Position numbers and translations under genes: made by a program
Assembly: GCA_003439945.1 (NCBI GenBank)
Contig: QVRM01002377.1
Location: forward strand, 372,001 to 436,000
Reading direction: 5' to 3'
DNA: 64,000 nt
DNA from: Dermanyssus gallinae
Lineage: Eukaryota; Arthropoda; Arachnida; Mesostigmata; Dermanyssidae
The notes under the pieces: model-generated
What the model was told of the DNA's origin: nothing
Database searches by the model: none
Seen by the model: the letters and a program-made list of their open reading frames with translations, nothing else
In this document: positions 24,420 to 33,712 of the stretch, one piece after another
Layout: each line of letters begins with the position of its first letter
Numbering within the stretch: the stretch's first letter is position 1

Positions 24420-25160
24420 AACGTCTTCGCCGCAGCTCGATTCTATCTAAAAAGTTTTTCAGCAGGGTTGGACTGTATTCATCCGAGACTACTAGCGTAC
24501 TTACGGTCCCTAAACCTTGCAAATATTGGTAATAATGTTGGTAATATCGATAGCCAAAGTTGGTAAATATTACGATTTTTGCATCAGCGGAGTTCTTGCC
24601 AATCCGTTTTAGCGCCAAATTGTTTGCTTTGAAAAATAAATGAGACTTAATCCAACCAATAGTATGCTCATCATGATGACCGGCAATTAGGGTTCTCGGT
24701 TAAAGCTGGGATAAAAACAGCAGTCGCTCTCGCCTGGCCTCCAGAACTTGTCCTACGTACTTGCTTAAGCTAAATTTTTTAAATACTTTCAGTACAGTAC
24801 AGTGAGGGCACATGCTAAGGACTCCAGCCTAACCATGTACCATTAAGTCCTCCTATATATGTCCAACTTTTTTTTGTCACGCCTTACATAACAATACCGT
24901 CTGAAACAGGGTTAGAACAGGGGGACCCCTTTGATCTTTGATTTGCCTAGGAGTTAACAATCTGGTCAAATTGCTTGAAAGCCCGCGTAACGTGTGGTAC
25001 TTGGACAATGGAGTATTGGCATCAAACGCCTTCAAAATCGCTAGCGACTTAAGTATAATTATAGATTTCGAGAAAGTATAACTACGTATAAAAGATAAGT
25101 ACGAAGGTCAAGACAGCCGTACAATTATATTTCATTGGCGTCCAGCAGAGCACGCAAACT
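24420..25160 (+). mobile_element. LINE RT fragment, same family as 54135-56270
   Basis: The reading is FSAGLDCIHPRLLAYLRSLN (RT entry), then QLGFSVKAGIKTAVALAW ('QLGxGVxGGCEAAxHAxR'), then KLNFLNTFSTVQ (motif A, 'KLDFxNAFNTVRRD', catalytic Asp lost), then GGPL, then CLGVNNLVKLLESPRNVWYLDNGVL. The last phrase contains motif C as YLDN instead of YLDD. The family has WYLDD where most LINEs have YADD, which sets it apart from the R1-like copies. Frameshifts occur near 24640, 24760 and 24900. No 3' domain follows; a MITE lies about 130 bases downstream. Confidence 0.75.
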
Positions 25161-25259
25161 CAGTTCAGTAATTACCTAATGAATGATGCAGACCAAGGTT
25201 ATTTTAGGCTGAAGGTGAACACATTCACTTAGACAAAATTGTAATATGAATTGACAGAA

Positions 25260-25268
<9 letters not shown>

Positions 25269-25290
<22 letters not shown>

Positions 25291-25291
25291 T
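25269..25291. repeat. (TA)n tract at MITE edge
   Basis: Eleven or so TA units end directly at the left end of the MITE. Confidence 0.9.
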
Positions 25292-25292
25292 C

Positions 25293-25732
25293 CAGGGTCA
25301 TTCATATTATTATGTACTTATGTTGAGGTTTAGTAGAACTCGGCAGGAAAACAATGTTTCCCAATAGAAGGGGACGCAGAAATGTCTTGTTTAGGAGAGA
25401 GAGTGAAATTTAAATAAGTAGTTATTCTGCCTTTTTCCTTAATCTGGTCATGCGCTTTTCGCTACGCAAGCTAGTGAGGTGTCTTCCGTTGTGCAGAATT
25501 TTCCTCCGAACACGCCGGTATGATCGGTTCCTTCATGCGTGATTCTCCCGTAAACGTAGCTTTTGCACGACTATGTAGGAGAAAAAGGCAGAATAACTAC
25601 TTTTATTAATTTCACTCTCTCTCTCTCTCCTAAACAAGACGTTTCCGCGTCCTCCTTCCATTGGGAAAAATTATTTTCTTGTTGAGATCTACCAAACCTC
25701 GCAATAAGTACATAACGATATGAATGACCCTG
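25293..25732. mobile_element. 440-bp TA-targeting MITE, short form
   Basis: It begins CAGGGTCATTC and ends GAATGACCCTG, with TA to the right. The left neighbour is TC after a TA run, probably a mutated TA. The left ~135 bases pair with the right end through GAGGTTT...AGAACTCGGCA, CAGAAATGTCTTGTTTAGGA and TTATTCTGCCTTTTTC. The sequence matches the 1153-bp copy at 62770 except that the central part is missing: the left arm passes directly into the sequence found at about 63640 there. A TA target and TIRs without a transposase mark it as a non-autonomous Tc1/mariner-superfamily element. Confidence 0.85.
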
Positions 25733-25741
25733 TATATGACT

Positions 25742-26080
25742 GATTTTAAATATTTTTATTTCCAGAAGGTATTTGATAAAGTAACTCATGCGAATTCGTA
25801 CATAAATATAAGTACTAAAATGTTAATAATTATTTTTTATATTGGATTGCCAGTTATCTTACCTTTATAGAGTTTTGTGTTTGCATCAACAATAGCTTTA
25901 GTGAGTTGGTAACCCTCTGGTGTTCCTCAGGAATCAAAATTTCTCCCACTTGTATCTTGTGTATTGATTTCAAATATTAAAAACGATATTCCCAAACCCA
26001 TAAGCTATAAGCTTTATGACCTAAAATAATACAAGCCTTTCAACGCCACTGATGAAATATGTAGATTGTGTTAAAAAGAG
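25742..26080 (+). mobile_element. CR1/Jockey-like LINE RT fragment
   Basis: The first frame has QKVFDKVTHANSYI, matching motif A 'DFSKAFDxVxHxxLL' with the first Asp region degraded. After a stop and a frameshift comes SFVFASTIALVSW, then SGVPQESKFLPLVS ('SGVPQGSVLGPLLF') and NDIPKPISYKLYDLK ('NDLPxxISSxIRLYADD', motif C destroyed). The fragment begins ten bases after the MITE ends, so the MITE may have inserted beside or within it. No other domain is present. Confidence 0.7.
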
Positions 26081-26564
26081 GCCTATGATTATAGGCTACA
26101 CGGATAGGTTATCCCTATTTCAAATGACATTCGAGATACAAGCGTTACTGTAACGCCGGAACTGTATTATAGCACTTATACCAAACAAGTCATCCAGTCA
26201 GCAAATCTAATATGTATTACACTACTTCATTGTTTTATTATTAGACATTTCAGTTTTTACATGCAATTCTATAAGAATTCGGTTGTTCTCAAATTTCCGT
26301 ATTGTTGTGAGGTTTGACGCCTTACTTGAACAAACACATTAAAGACAATGAAAGTGTACAGGAATTCCTTCGTCATATCTCACTGATGTGTAACATTGGG
26401 GTCCTTGTATGCCGACGGCTTTGCGCGGTGCTCACAGCAAAGGAGCCAGAACTTTTCATCAGTTGCATATGGAGCTTTTGCTCACTGCGGTTACGACTTT
26501 TAGTGGCGTTTTTCATAAAAACGGAAGTCACTGCTAAATGGCCGGGAGCGCAATCCAGTTTTCG
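26081..26564. other. Unannotated DNA
   Basis: One ORF at 26314-26571 has no recognisable similarity. It could be LINE debris too decayed to place. Confidence 0.4.
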
Positions 26565-26905
26565 GGATTGAGTTGAACGGATTCTCGATCCCCGTCCGGC
26601 CTACGGTGAAACATCCTAACATGATCCTGGGCCAAAATCTACAGACGTTCTAGATTAACGTTAGGGTCTGTTACAGTAACGCAGACCACGACCAAACTAT
26701 GTCACCTCTCTCGCGCTGAATAAGGGTTGCTCGCAATCTTTCGCAAGCGACATCTGACTAATGTTGTAGATAGCATTATGCTAAACGCTGTCTCCTCATG
26801 GAGACCCGCAACAAGGCAATCCACTATCAGGCGCGGTTTCAGAGGAAAATATGCTTCATTACTACCCAAGCCAACCGAATAGAGAAACAAAAATCATACA
26901 GGTTC
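26565..26905 (+). mobile_element. R1-clade LINE RT thumb fragment
   Basis: The reading is NGFSIPVRPTVKHPNMILGQ, matching the R1 segment 'GxxIPVxPSIKYLGVxLD'. It is followed in another frame by LTNVVDSIMLNAVSSWRPAT, matching 'LLxxVVxSIMLYAVPVWA'. The same phrase occurs at 52060 as SVIDSIMLYAVPLW, and the DNA is close there. Stops and at least one frameshift are present. It is an isolated thumb piece. Confidence 0.7.
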
Positions 26906-27169
26906 CGGCTCGGCAGATCTGTGGACCCTACGCCTGGACGGACCTGCGGTGCTTGCCGGACAGGATCCTAATACCAGCGCGGCATCAACGACATTCCAAC
27001 GCACTGCAGCCATGTGTGGACCACGACGCATGTACGTAAACATCATCCTTAACGCCAGGGTGTGGTTTTCAAGCACTTTTGTAAGATTTACTGGAAGATG
27101 CGATCCGCACATACAGACACTACGTAGGACGCTCGTCTGCAGGGGCATGCATAAAATCTCTGTCATTCT

Positions 27170-27170
27170 A

Positions 27171-27222
<52 letters not shown>
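27170..27222. repeat. (AT)n microsatellite
   Basis: About 25 AT units with one G interruption near the left end. Confidence 0.95.
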
Positions 27223-27223
<1 letters not shown>

Positions 27224-28240
27224 CTACACGTTTTCTGCTGGCTATGTCTTTTTCATGCTGAAGACGGATACTTTTCATAGAAGATGGCCTGACGGGGTGG
27301 GTCAAATCCTCAGAGAGTGGGGTTCAAGACGACTTGTGACCCTACCCTATTGGATATCATACATGAGGCAACGTTAAACCTCTTTCTTAGGATAGAAGTT
27401 AGAAAAAGCGGTACGAATTGGTCATACCGAGCGTGTGGAATAGCGGAGCCGGTTTGCTCAGTGTTAAAACAACAGCAGCAACAGACTTTCTTAGATGTCT
27501 ACTGATGACCAAATGGCTTTTTAAAATATTCAAAATATACACAATACACGAGTGTTTGCACCAATCAAAAGTGTGCACGCGACAAAGTAATAAAATTGAG
27601 CATAAGCAACACAACAGAAGTCTACGAGTGCATGCACAAAAGCAACTTTGTCGCGCATACACTTCCTGTTGGTGCAACAAAAAATTAGCATAATTAACAC
27701 AACAAAGCAAGCCAAAAAAACGAACGCAGCGTACAAAATAGCCTAATTCCTGCATCAGTAGCTACACCTAAGTAAACCATCTTCTGCTCACAAAGTAATA
27801 ATAATATGTACACCTTTTACACTACATAGACACCATAAAACGCCGATATGCGAACATTCGCAACTCGCACTAACAGAGTACTGTATGCTTTTTAGATCAG
27901 CTTAAAATCTCACGGCTTAATTAATGGCTGTGCATTTACTGCCTGCGCAAATGTTTATATTCCCAAAGAGCGACTGCAGGTAGGTCTAAACAGGCGACAT
28001 TGTTGGAAACAATCGTCGCTCTGGCCAGTGAACTTGTATTAACACATATTGCCTCTCCTGGCATACGTAGCCTTGCGAAGGCTCATTTTGTACATATACT
28101 CACAGGTGCTTTAGAGCACAATAAAAGCTGGTTAATGTAGAAGACATATCTTACACCATTTGCTTAGAGCTACCCATTCCATATGTATGCTAATATAACG
28201 GACAACTCAAACTATGTCAACCCAGTTTAGATACTCGTGT
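27223..28240. other. Unannotated DNA
   Basis: ORFs on both strands at 27399-27755 overlap and are not recognised. No repeat match was found. Confidence 0.45.
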
Positions 28241-28283
28241 AGTTAGTAAGCTAGTATGACAGAGTGATACTAGCTTACTAACT
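28241..28283. repeat. Perfect 17-bp inverted repeat
   Basis: AGTTAGTAAGCTAGTAT pairs exactly with ATACTAGCTTACTAACT around a 9-base loop. It is the first of four neighbouring palindromic units. Confidence 0.9.
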
Positions 28284-28290
28284 TAGGTTA

Positions 28291-28333
28291 CAACTTAGGT
28301 TATGGAATGTTCCACATACCCTAACCTAAGTTG
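28291..28333. repeat. Perfect 12-bp inverted repeat
   Basis: CAACTTAGGTTA at 28291-28302 pairs with TAACCTAAGTTG at 28322-28333. The left arm shares ACTTAGGTTA with 28281-28290. Confidence 0.9.
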
Positions 28334-28336
28334 ATT

Positions 28337-28400
28337 TCGTTACTTGGTAGGTTTTTGGAACCTACATACAGTCGTTACCTGGTAGGGTTTTAGAGCCTAC
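28337..28400. repeat. Two imperfect 29-bp repeats, each a small hairpin
   Basis: TCGTTACTTGGTAGG... and TCGTTACCTGGTAGG... start 35 bases apart. Each contains GTAGG and CCTAC arms around a T-rich loop. Confidence 0.8.
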
Positions 28401-28623
28401 GTGTGTTTAAGCGATGAACAGGCTCAGGAAGTAACCTGAACCAAGCCGGATTGAAAACGCATTTTAGGACCAAGTAATGTGTTACAGCTTCTCCGCTATA
28501 GGCCCAGACCAAGCGGGCCTTCGGTTCCGCTGGCGAAGTTTCTTGTTGTATCAGCGGCCTCATCGGGCAAGTACGGCCTGACGAGTCCGGGGCCCAGTGT
28601 CAGAGAGGCCTTTCTGCACCAGC

Positions 28624-28713
28624 AGTAGTTACAGTAGTAGTAATAGTAGTAGTAGTAGTTGTTGTTGTTGTGGTGGTAGGAAATGCTGTAGTAGTAGTAG
28701 TAGTAGTAGTGGT
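28624..28713. repeat. (GTA)n and (GTT)n trinucleotide repeats
   Basis: Two GTA-rich arrays flank a short GTT/GTGGT segment. They explain the Leu/Gln-rich ORF on the minus strand. Confidence 0.9.
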
Positions 28714-28748
28714 GGAAAAAAGCGGTAGTACTCTAACCCATGAGAGTT

Positions 28749-28783
28749 GCGCCACCTGTGACCCGCCGTCAGGTGCGTGGCGC
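28749..28783. repeat. GC-rich hairpin
   Basis: GCGCCACCT at the left pairs with AGGTGCGTGGCGC at the right. GCGCCAC pairs with GTGGCGC, or CACCT with AGGTG, around CGCC-rich loops. Confidence 0.6.
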
Positions 28784-30193
28784 AGTCTTTACGGTGCCCT
28801 ATGGCAGCCTTCGATTGATAATGGATCTTTAACGACCCAATGATGGACTTGTGCTTCTGCTCAATAGAAGGCGGACTAGTCAGTCGGAGGAGGTTATGGG
28901 GATCGCCTACAAACCTGCCTTTCACTACGTTCCTAGCCCCCCCCCTATCTGATGGCCAACACTGAGCGCCAGCCCAACGAAAAAAGCGTATGCCTTCCTA
29001 GTATAGTCTAGCCTCACTTGACGTCCCCTCGTGACCGGGTCGCTGCCTCTAACGTCGCCTTCCAACCAAGTCAAGCAACAGCAGTAGCTGGCGGCACTGT
29101 CGATGGAACCGAGTCGCTCGATGGCCCAGCTGTGGCAGCGGGTGTTGAGGCCGCGCGCGCCCCGCGGGAACTCGACGACGAACCCTCATAGCTCTACTGA
29201 ACGACACGGTGAAGGAAGACAGAGGCCGTGCTGCAACGACGGGACAACGTAACGTGCACAGATCCGCCAGTCTCTGTGTTGCTTGAGAGAATGAAATCAA
29301 TCAAGCTCTATACATATGTCTACATGAGAACGTGTCGTAATCAAATAGACCACCGTTTGAGGGAATTGTAACAAAAATTCCGAACTAACTTGGAAAACAC
29401 TAGAAGGAAAAGCATAATGCGCGTTTGTGGTTGAGCTAACGAGACAGTGCCGTGGCATAGGCAAACCTTGCATCCACACATAGATAGGCTAGACGAATTG
29501 GAATAACAAGTTGCCATAACCGGAACTCATGCTGGCCCTTATTGAGAACAATTTAATGTATGTTTTGCCTCCAGCTGTAATTTGTTAGGTTAATGTTAGG
29601 TTGCGCGAATAACCTAGTTTTGAAAAAAGAAGATTTCAGAAACGCATATAATCATATAGTAGACGACGCTATTTAAGTTAGCTATTTGGGCGGACATACT
29701 GCGTGTACACGCACAGACGACAAGCGCAAGTGAAGTATAATAAAGAAATAATGTTTTTTTTTGTTATAATATTATTATTTGTTTTATTTATAATGTTATA
29801 ATTCACAAACAAATGATCTGGTTTATTGACAAGTCGACTCGCTACTAGGAATCTGGCAACTATCTTTGTTTAGGAGGGCATATTACGATAAATAAATAGC
29901 CATGACCCTAGCGTAATTAAGGTTTGGCCAGTAATCGACTGTGCAAGAGAGTACACAACGAAGACGAATGTTGTACTTGAAAAGGTACCTAAGAAGGTCG
30001 AAAACGAAGCTTTACTGACTATCGTAACGCCCACATAAATGCATTGAAAGCCATCGTGGAGCTACCTGTCTGCTTTATTTCTTACCTATGCTAAGTTAAT
30101 AAGAGTATGTACTAACGACTAAAGCATAGCGGAATGCACAACGGCTTAATGGGTGTTGTATGGTGAGGCTTCGCACAATAATTCTGTTCATAG
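28784..30193. other. Unannotated DNA
   Basis: A GC-richer stretch lies at 28900-29260 with an Arg-rich minus-strand ORF of no recognised family. The rest is AT-rich and featureless. Confidence 0.45.
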
Positions 30194-30345
30194 TGTGGGA
30201 GCGTGGTCTAAGTGCGCTAGTCTCTTCTTTAAACGATTTTAATTGAGAATAGACGATAGACCGCACTGCTGAGAGTCAGCAGCCATACTGCCACACGGAC
30301 TTTTAGGGAAAGTTTAGGTATCTCAATATGCCCGGTCATTCGAAC
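30194..30345 (+). mobile_element. tRNA-like SINE, copy 2
   Basis: A box-A-like head, GGGAGCGTGGTCTAAGTGCG, starts the copy. The body from about 30245 to 30335 aligns with copy 1 at roughly 80% identity through AGTCAGCAGCCA, CTGCCACA, GGGAAA and CAATATGCCCGG. The region that carries box B in copy 1 is replaced by an AT-rich run, so this copy probably could not be transcribed by Pol III. Confidence 0.55.
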
Positions 30346-31951
30346 CAGTGCAGCGCGTAAATGATTGTGAGTTCAAAGGTCGAAAACATATATAATTGCG
30401 CGCACTAGACGCCTTTGTTGGAAATGCACATTTTACTGCATTGCAGTGTCCCGCTTGCGTGGAATGAGGATTTAAATAAGCAGCGAAGCTATCCGGCAAT
30501 TCCAAGGTCGATCCGTCTTATCTTCATCCATTCAACCTTGTAAGTGATGTGTTAAACGCATTTTACTACGCTGGTGTTGTGAGCTTTGTTTCTATTGTAT
30601 ATATTCCTAACACAAAGAAGCACAGCGCAAACATTACTACTCAGACGAAAGCACCCCCAAAGTTAGTCCTTTAAAATCCCCCACTTTAATGCAAACATTT
30701 TCCCAAAGAACAACGTGCCTTGTACACAAATGTACGGTACGACAAAAGAATTTTAACAAGTCGGCGAGGGTACAGTCCAATCTTCACACAAAAGACGTAA
30801 CCTGACTAGTGTATGCAACTTCATGTTAAAACTAGATTAATCTGTACCTATACCAGACACTCTATTCCTTGAATTATGTGAAAATTAAACAAACTTCAGC
30901 CATTAACGGTAGTTTTTTTTAATGCCAGTCGTTTATGTTGCTATAAATCTGTGCACTCTCAAGCATACACTGATACTTAATTGAAACCAGATATGCTTTA
31001 AAAAAATATGTGTATGTACTACCAATTTCCATAAGTTACCAGAGTATTTATACTAGATATTATGGAGATATATAATCTGTTTGCAAGCATGGTTTCGCAC
31101 AAGTGGTACAAAAAAAACACAGGTTTTTCATTTAATGTTTGACGAAAATAACGCGTTTAGAGACAAATTAAATGCACAACAAATATGTGCTTTAAAGTTG
31201 TAGCCGCACCCTGAATGTATGAGTAAAGCGCTTTTGCAAGTGCGCATAAAGTCATTCGCTTAGAATCTCTGCGAGCTATGCTAAAATACAGCGTCACTAG
31301 AAAACAGCCATATGAACGATTCCGCACGACCTTTTGTCGCGCGTTTCTCTCTCATTGGCCGTTGTTGTCGTGACGTAGGATCGTCTTTGCCACTAGAGCA
31401 GGCGAGAGCGTTCTCTTTGATGCCTGATCAAGCTGGTTGAAGATTAGCGTGGACAAAAACTTAAAGATCATCTCGTCCCGCTGGGAGCCTGATCTAATCA
31501 AATGGTCGACGCCATCATGGGGAACCCACGGCTGGCGTTGCGATAGGTTCTCATCCTCTCGAGAACGCCGAGCCATTCTTATTATGGACATTTTCAATTC
31601 CCTCCGCGGCATATCGTTCGCCATGTGGCCCAGGGGATTTAGGCGGGGAGATTGGTTCGAGCTATGAGACACGCCTGGTTCTTCGCGGCCGAGCCAGTAG
31701 TTAGCTCCAGAGGAAATGCGTTGATCCACCCGCTAGAACAGAGCGGGAGTTCAAGGTCTCTGTAAAGCACCTTTCAGCGATTCAGGCTCAAATTCTTCGG
31801 TTATAACATGATATGCATTATATTCATAAGTAGGCTAATTAAGCAATTCGTTGGGCTTTGACTACGCCATAACTGATGTTTTCTAATTACGTCCTACGCA
31901 AAGTCAGTAACGTCCTAGTTAAATGTTAACTTTGAACGCTAATTGTAGAAT
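30346..31951. other. Unannotated DNA
   Basis: ORFs on both strands at 31352-31729 are mutual shadows without similarity. A box-B-like GGTTCGAGC occurs near 31653 but no tRNA fold surrounds it. Confidence 0.45.
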
Positions 31952-31991
31952 CCAGAAAACACCTTATATGAAAATATAAGGTATTTTCTGG
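31952..31991. repeat. 40-bp near-perfect palindrome
   Basis: CCAGAAAA, then ACCTTATAT, pairs with ATATAAGGT, then TTTTCTGG, around a GAAA-type tetraloop, with a single C/A mismatch. It would form a strong cruciform or RNA hairpin. Confidence 0.9.
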
Positions 31992-33545
31992 TGCCTAGGT
32001 GTCCAACGGGATCATATTCTTCTAACCGCGGCACGTTATTGTTAAGCTCAGCGCAGGTAACTTGAACATCATTTGGGTTTCAACTGGCAATTCCCGAAAG
32101 AATTCCCGCCAGCAAGCGGACAAACGAATTGAATGAGTAAACAGGTAACAAACGCAGTTTATAATAGGAGAATCGCTGTACGTATATTGCTTCCAAGAAG
32201 GCTTACCTAACTGACTCGAAAATTCAGATGTATTCTTGTTGCAGAAGTAGTCCGCACACGTTCACAGATGCATTCGGTCTCAAACGCTCTCTCTCGCCTA
32301 GAGTGACATAGGGAACGCGACGCTCTAGTGGGTCAGTTGCAGCAATGCTAGCTTCGATATACAAGTATATGTCTCTGACCCGCGAGTTGCACAAATAACG
32401 TGTGCTCTCCTGCACTAGCAGATACATATTGTACGCTGTTGACCAAACGATGGGCTGCCAAAACGGGAGCATGTGGAGCAGCGCTTGTCATAATGGCGGA
32501 GAACCCTCTGATTGACGTTTTGCTCATTCGACCCTACACTAGATCCTGAAATCCAGGAATGAGCCATTGTACAGTAAAGGAATCTCGGCTTGAACGTCGG
32601 GCCCCCGACGTGCCGTATTTAGGCTTTAATTCCTTCAGCCAGCCAGGCCCCACTGCTTTTTATTTCTTCTTTTTTTTCGAAAGGGACACAGCTGTTCGGG
32701 TAGAATGGGTTGCTATTGTTGCTGTTGCTGCCACTGCTGCTGCCACAGCAGCCGCAGGTGGACGACGATAAACGGATTCTGCAGTCTCCGCCGTGCAAGC
32801 ACCTTTCACGCTGCCTGCAGAGCTCAGCAAGCTATGCTGAGCCGAGTCGTGCTCGCGCGTGACTGTACCAAAGTTATGTCTTTTGCCCCTTTGCAGAAAA
32901 TAGCGCTGCTGCGCCAGCGGCCGTCGCCAGCCAGTGAGTCAGTAGTCCGTAGTGCTGGAGCGGCGGTACGCGTGCTTTCGTGCTTCTTAGTCAAAGCGGC
33001 GGTAACAGCCTCCCTCAGTCAGTGTATCGACTTCACGGCTGGTGGCACGGACGGCACGAGCTGTCAAGACTCGCGGTCGGACAGAGACCAGCGGGCCAAC
33101 GGAGCATGAGCTTCTTCCCCACCATTAAGTCTCCGAGCTTGCCCGAGGTTGTTTGAGGCTGCAGTCTCGGCTTACGTCCGCGGCGTCGCCATACAGTCGA
33201 ATTCAGACCGAAGCTCGTAAGCCCCCTCCCCGGCCAAATCGCCTCCATCTTTGTCGTGTCCGCGAATGGCTGCTGAATGGAGGGAGCAAGAAAGAGAGGA
33301 AATCGTGTCCCCATAGGAAGTCCAGTAGGCGGAGGTGGTCGGAGAATGCTGGCTAGCGGAGCCGGAGAGAACGTTTCTAAATCCCACAAGAGAGCAGCCG
33401 ACATTCCGACGCAGGTTTGACACGTTTTGTTATTTTATTTAACGGCTTATACTAAACGTATAACGAATGCCGTATGACTATATATAGCTTGCGAGAAACC
33501 TAAAAGCGTTAGTGCGGTGGATAAATGCTATTCAAGGAAAAAAAG

Positions 33546-33547
<2 letters not shown>
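31992..33547. other. Unannotated DNA, GC-richer from about 32560
   Basis: CTG/CTGC repeats lie near 32710-32755. ORFs at 32705-33109 (+) and 33033-33404 (-) overlap and have no recognisable domain. A cryptic exon cannot be excluded but nothing supports one. Confidence 0.4.

Positions 33548-33612
<65 letters not shown>
33548..33612. repeat. (AT)n microsatellite
   Basis: About 32 AT units. Confidence 0.95.
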
Positions 33613-33615
<3 letters not shown>

Positions 33616-33658
33616 TCTCGCTGCATCACCAAACTGACATATCTAGCTAAACTAGGTT

Positions 33659-33661
<3 letters not shown>

Positions 33662-33709
<48 letters not shown>
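33662..33709. repeat. (AT)n microsatellite
   Basis: About 24 AT units, 50 bases from the previous array. Confidence 0.95.

Positions 33710-33712
<3 letters not shown>

Noticed and set aside
28755..28775. 14-base match between the complement of this hairpin and 48346-48360 (ACCTGACGGCGGGT)
   Set aside because: Flanking similarity is too weak to call common origin. Probably chance, or a very old LINE scrap.
32705..33404. GC-richer stretch as promoter and first exon of a gene
   Set aside because: ORFs on both strands are equally plausible, with no conserved protein and no clear splice or core promoter signals.
33517..33711. Ile-Tyr repeat ORFs on (AT)n arrays
   Set aside because: They are direct translations of the dinucleotide repeat.
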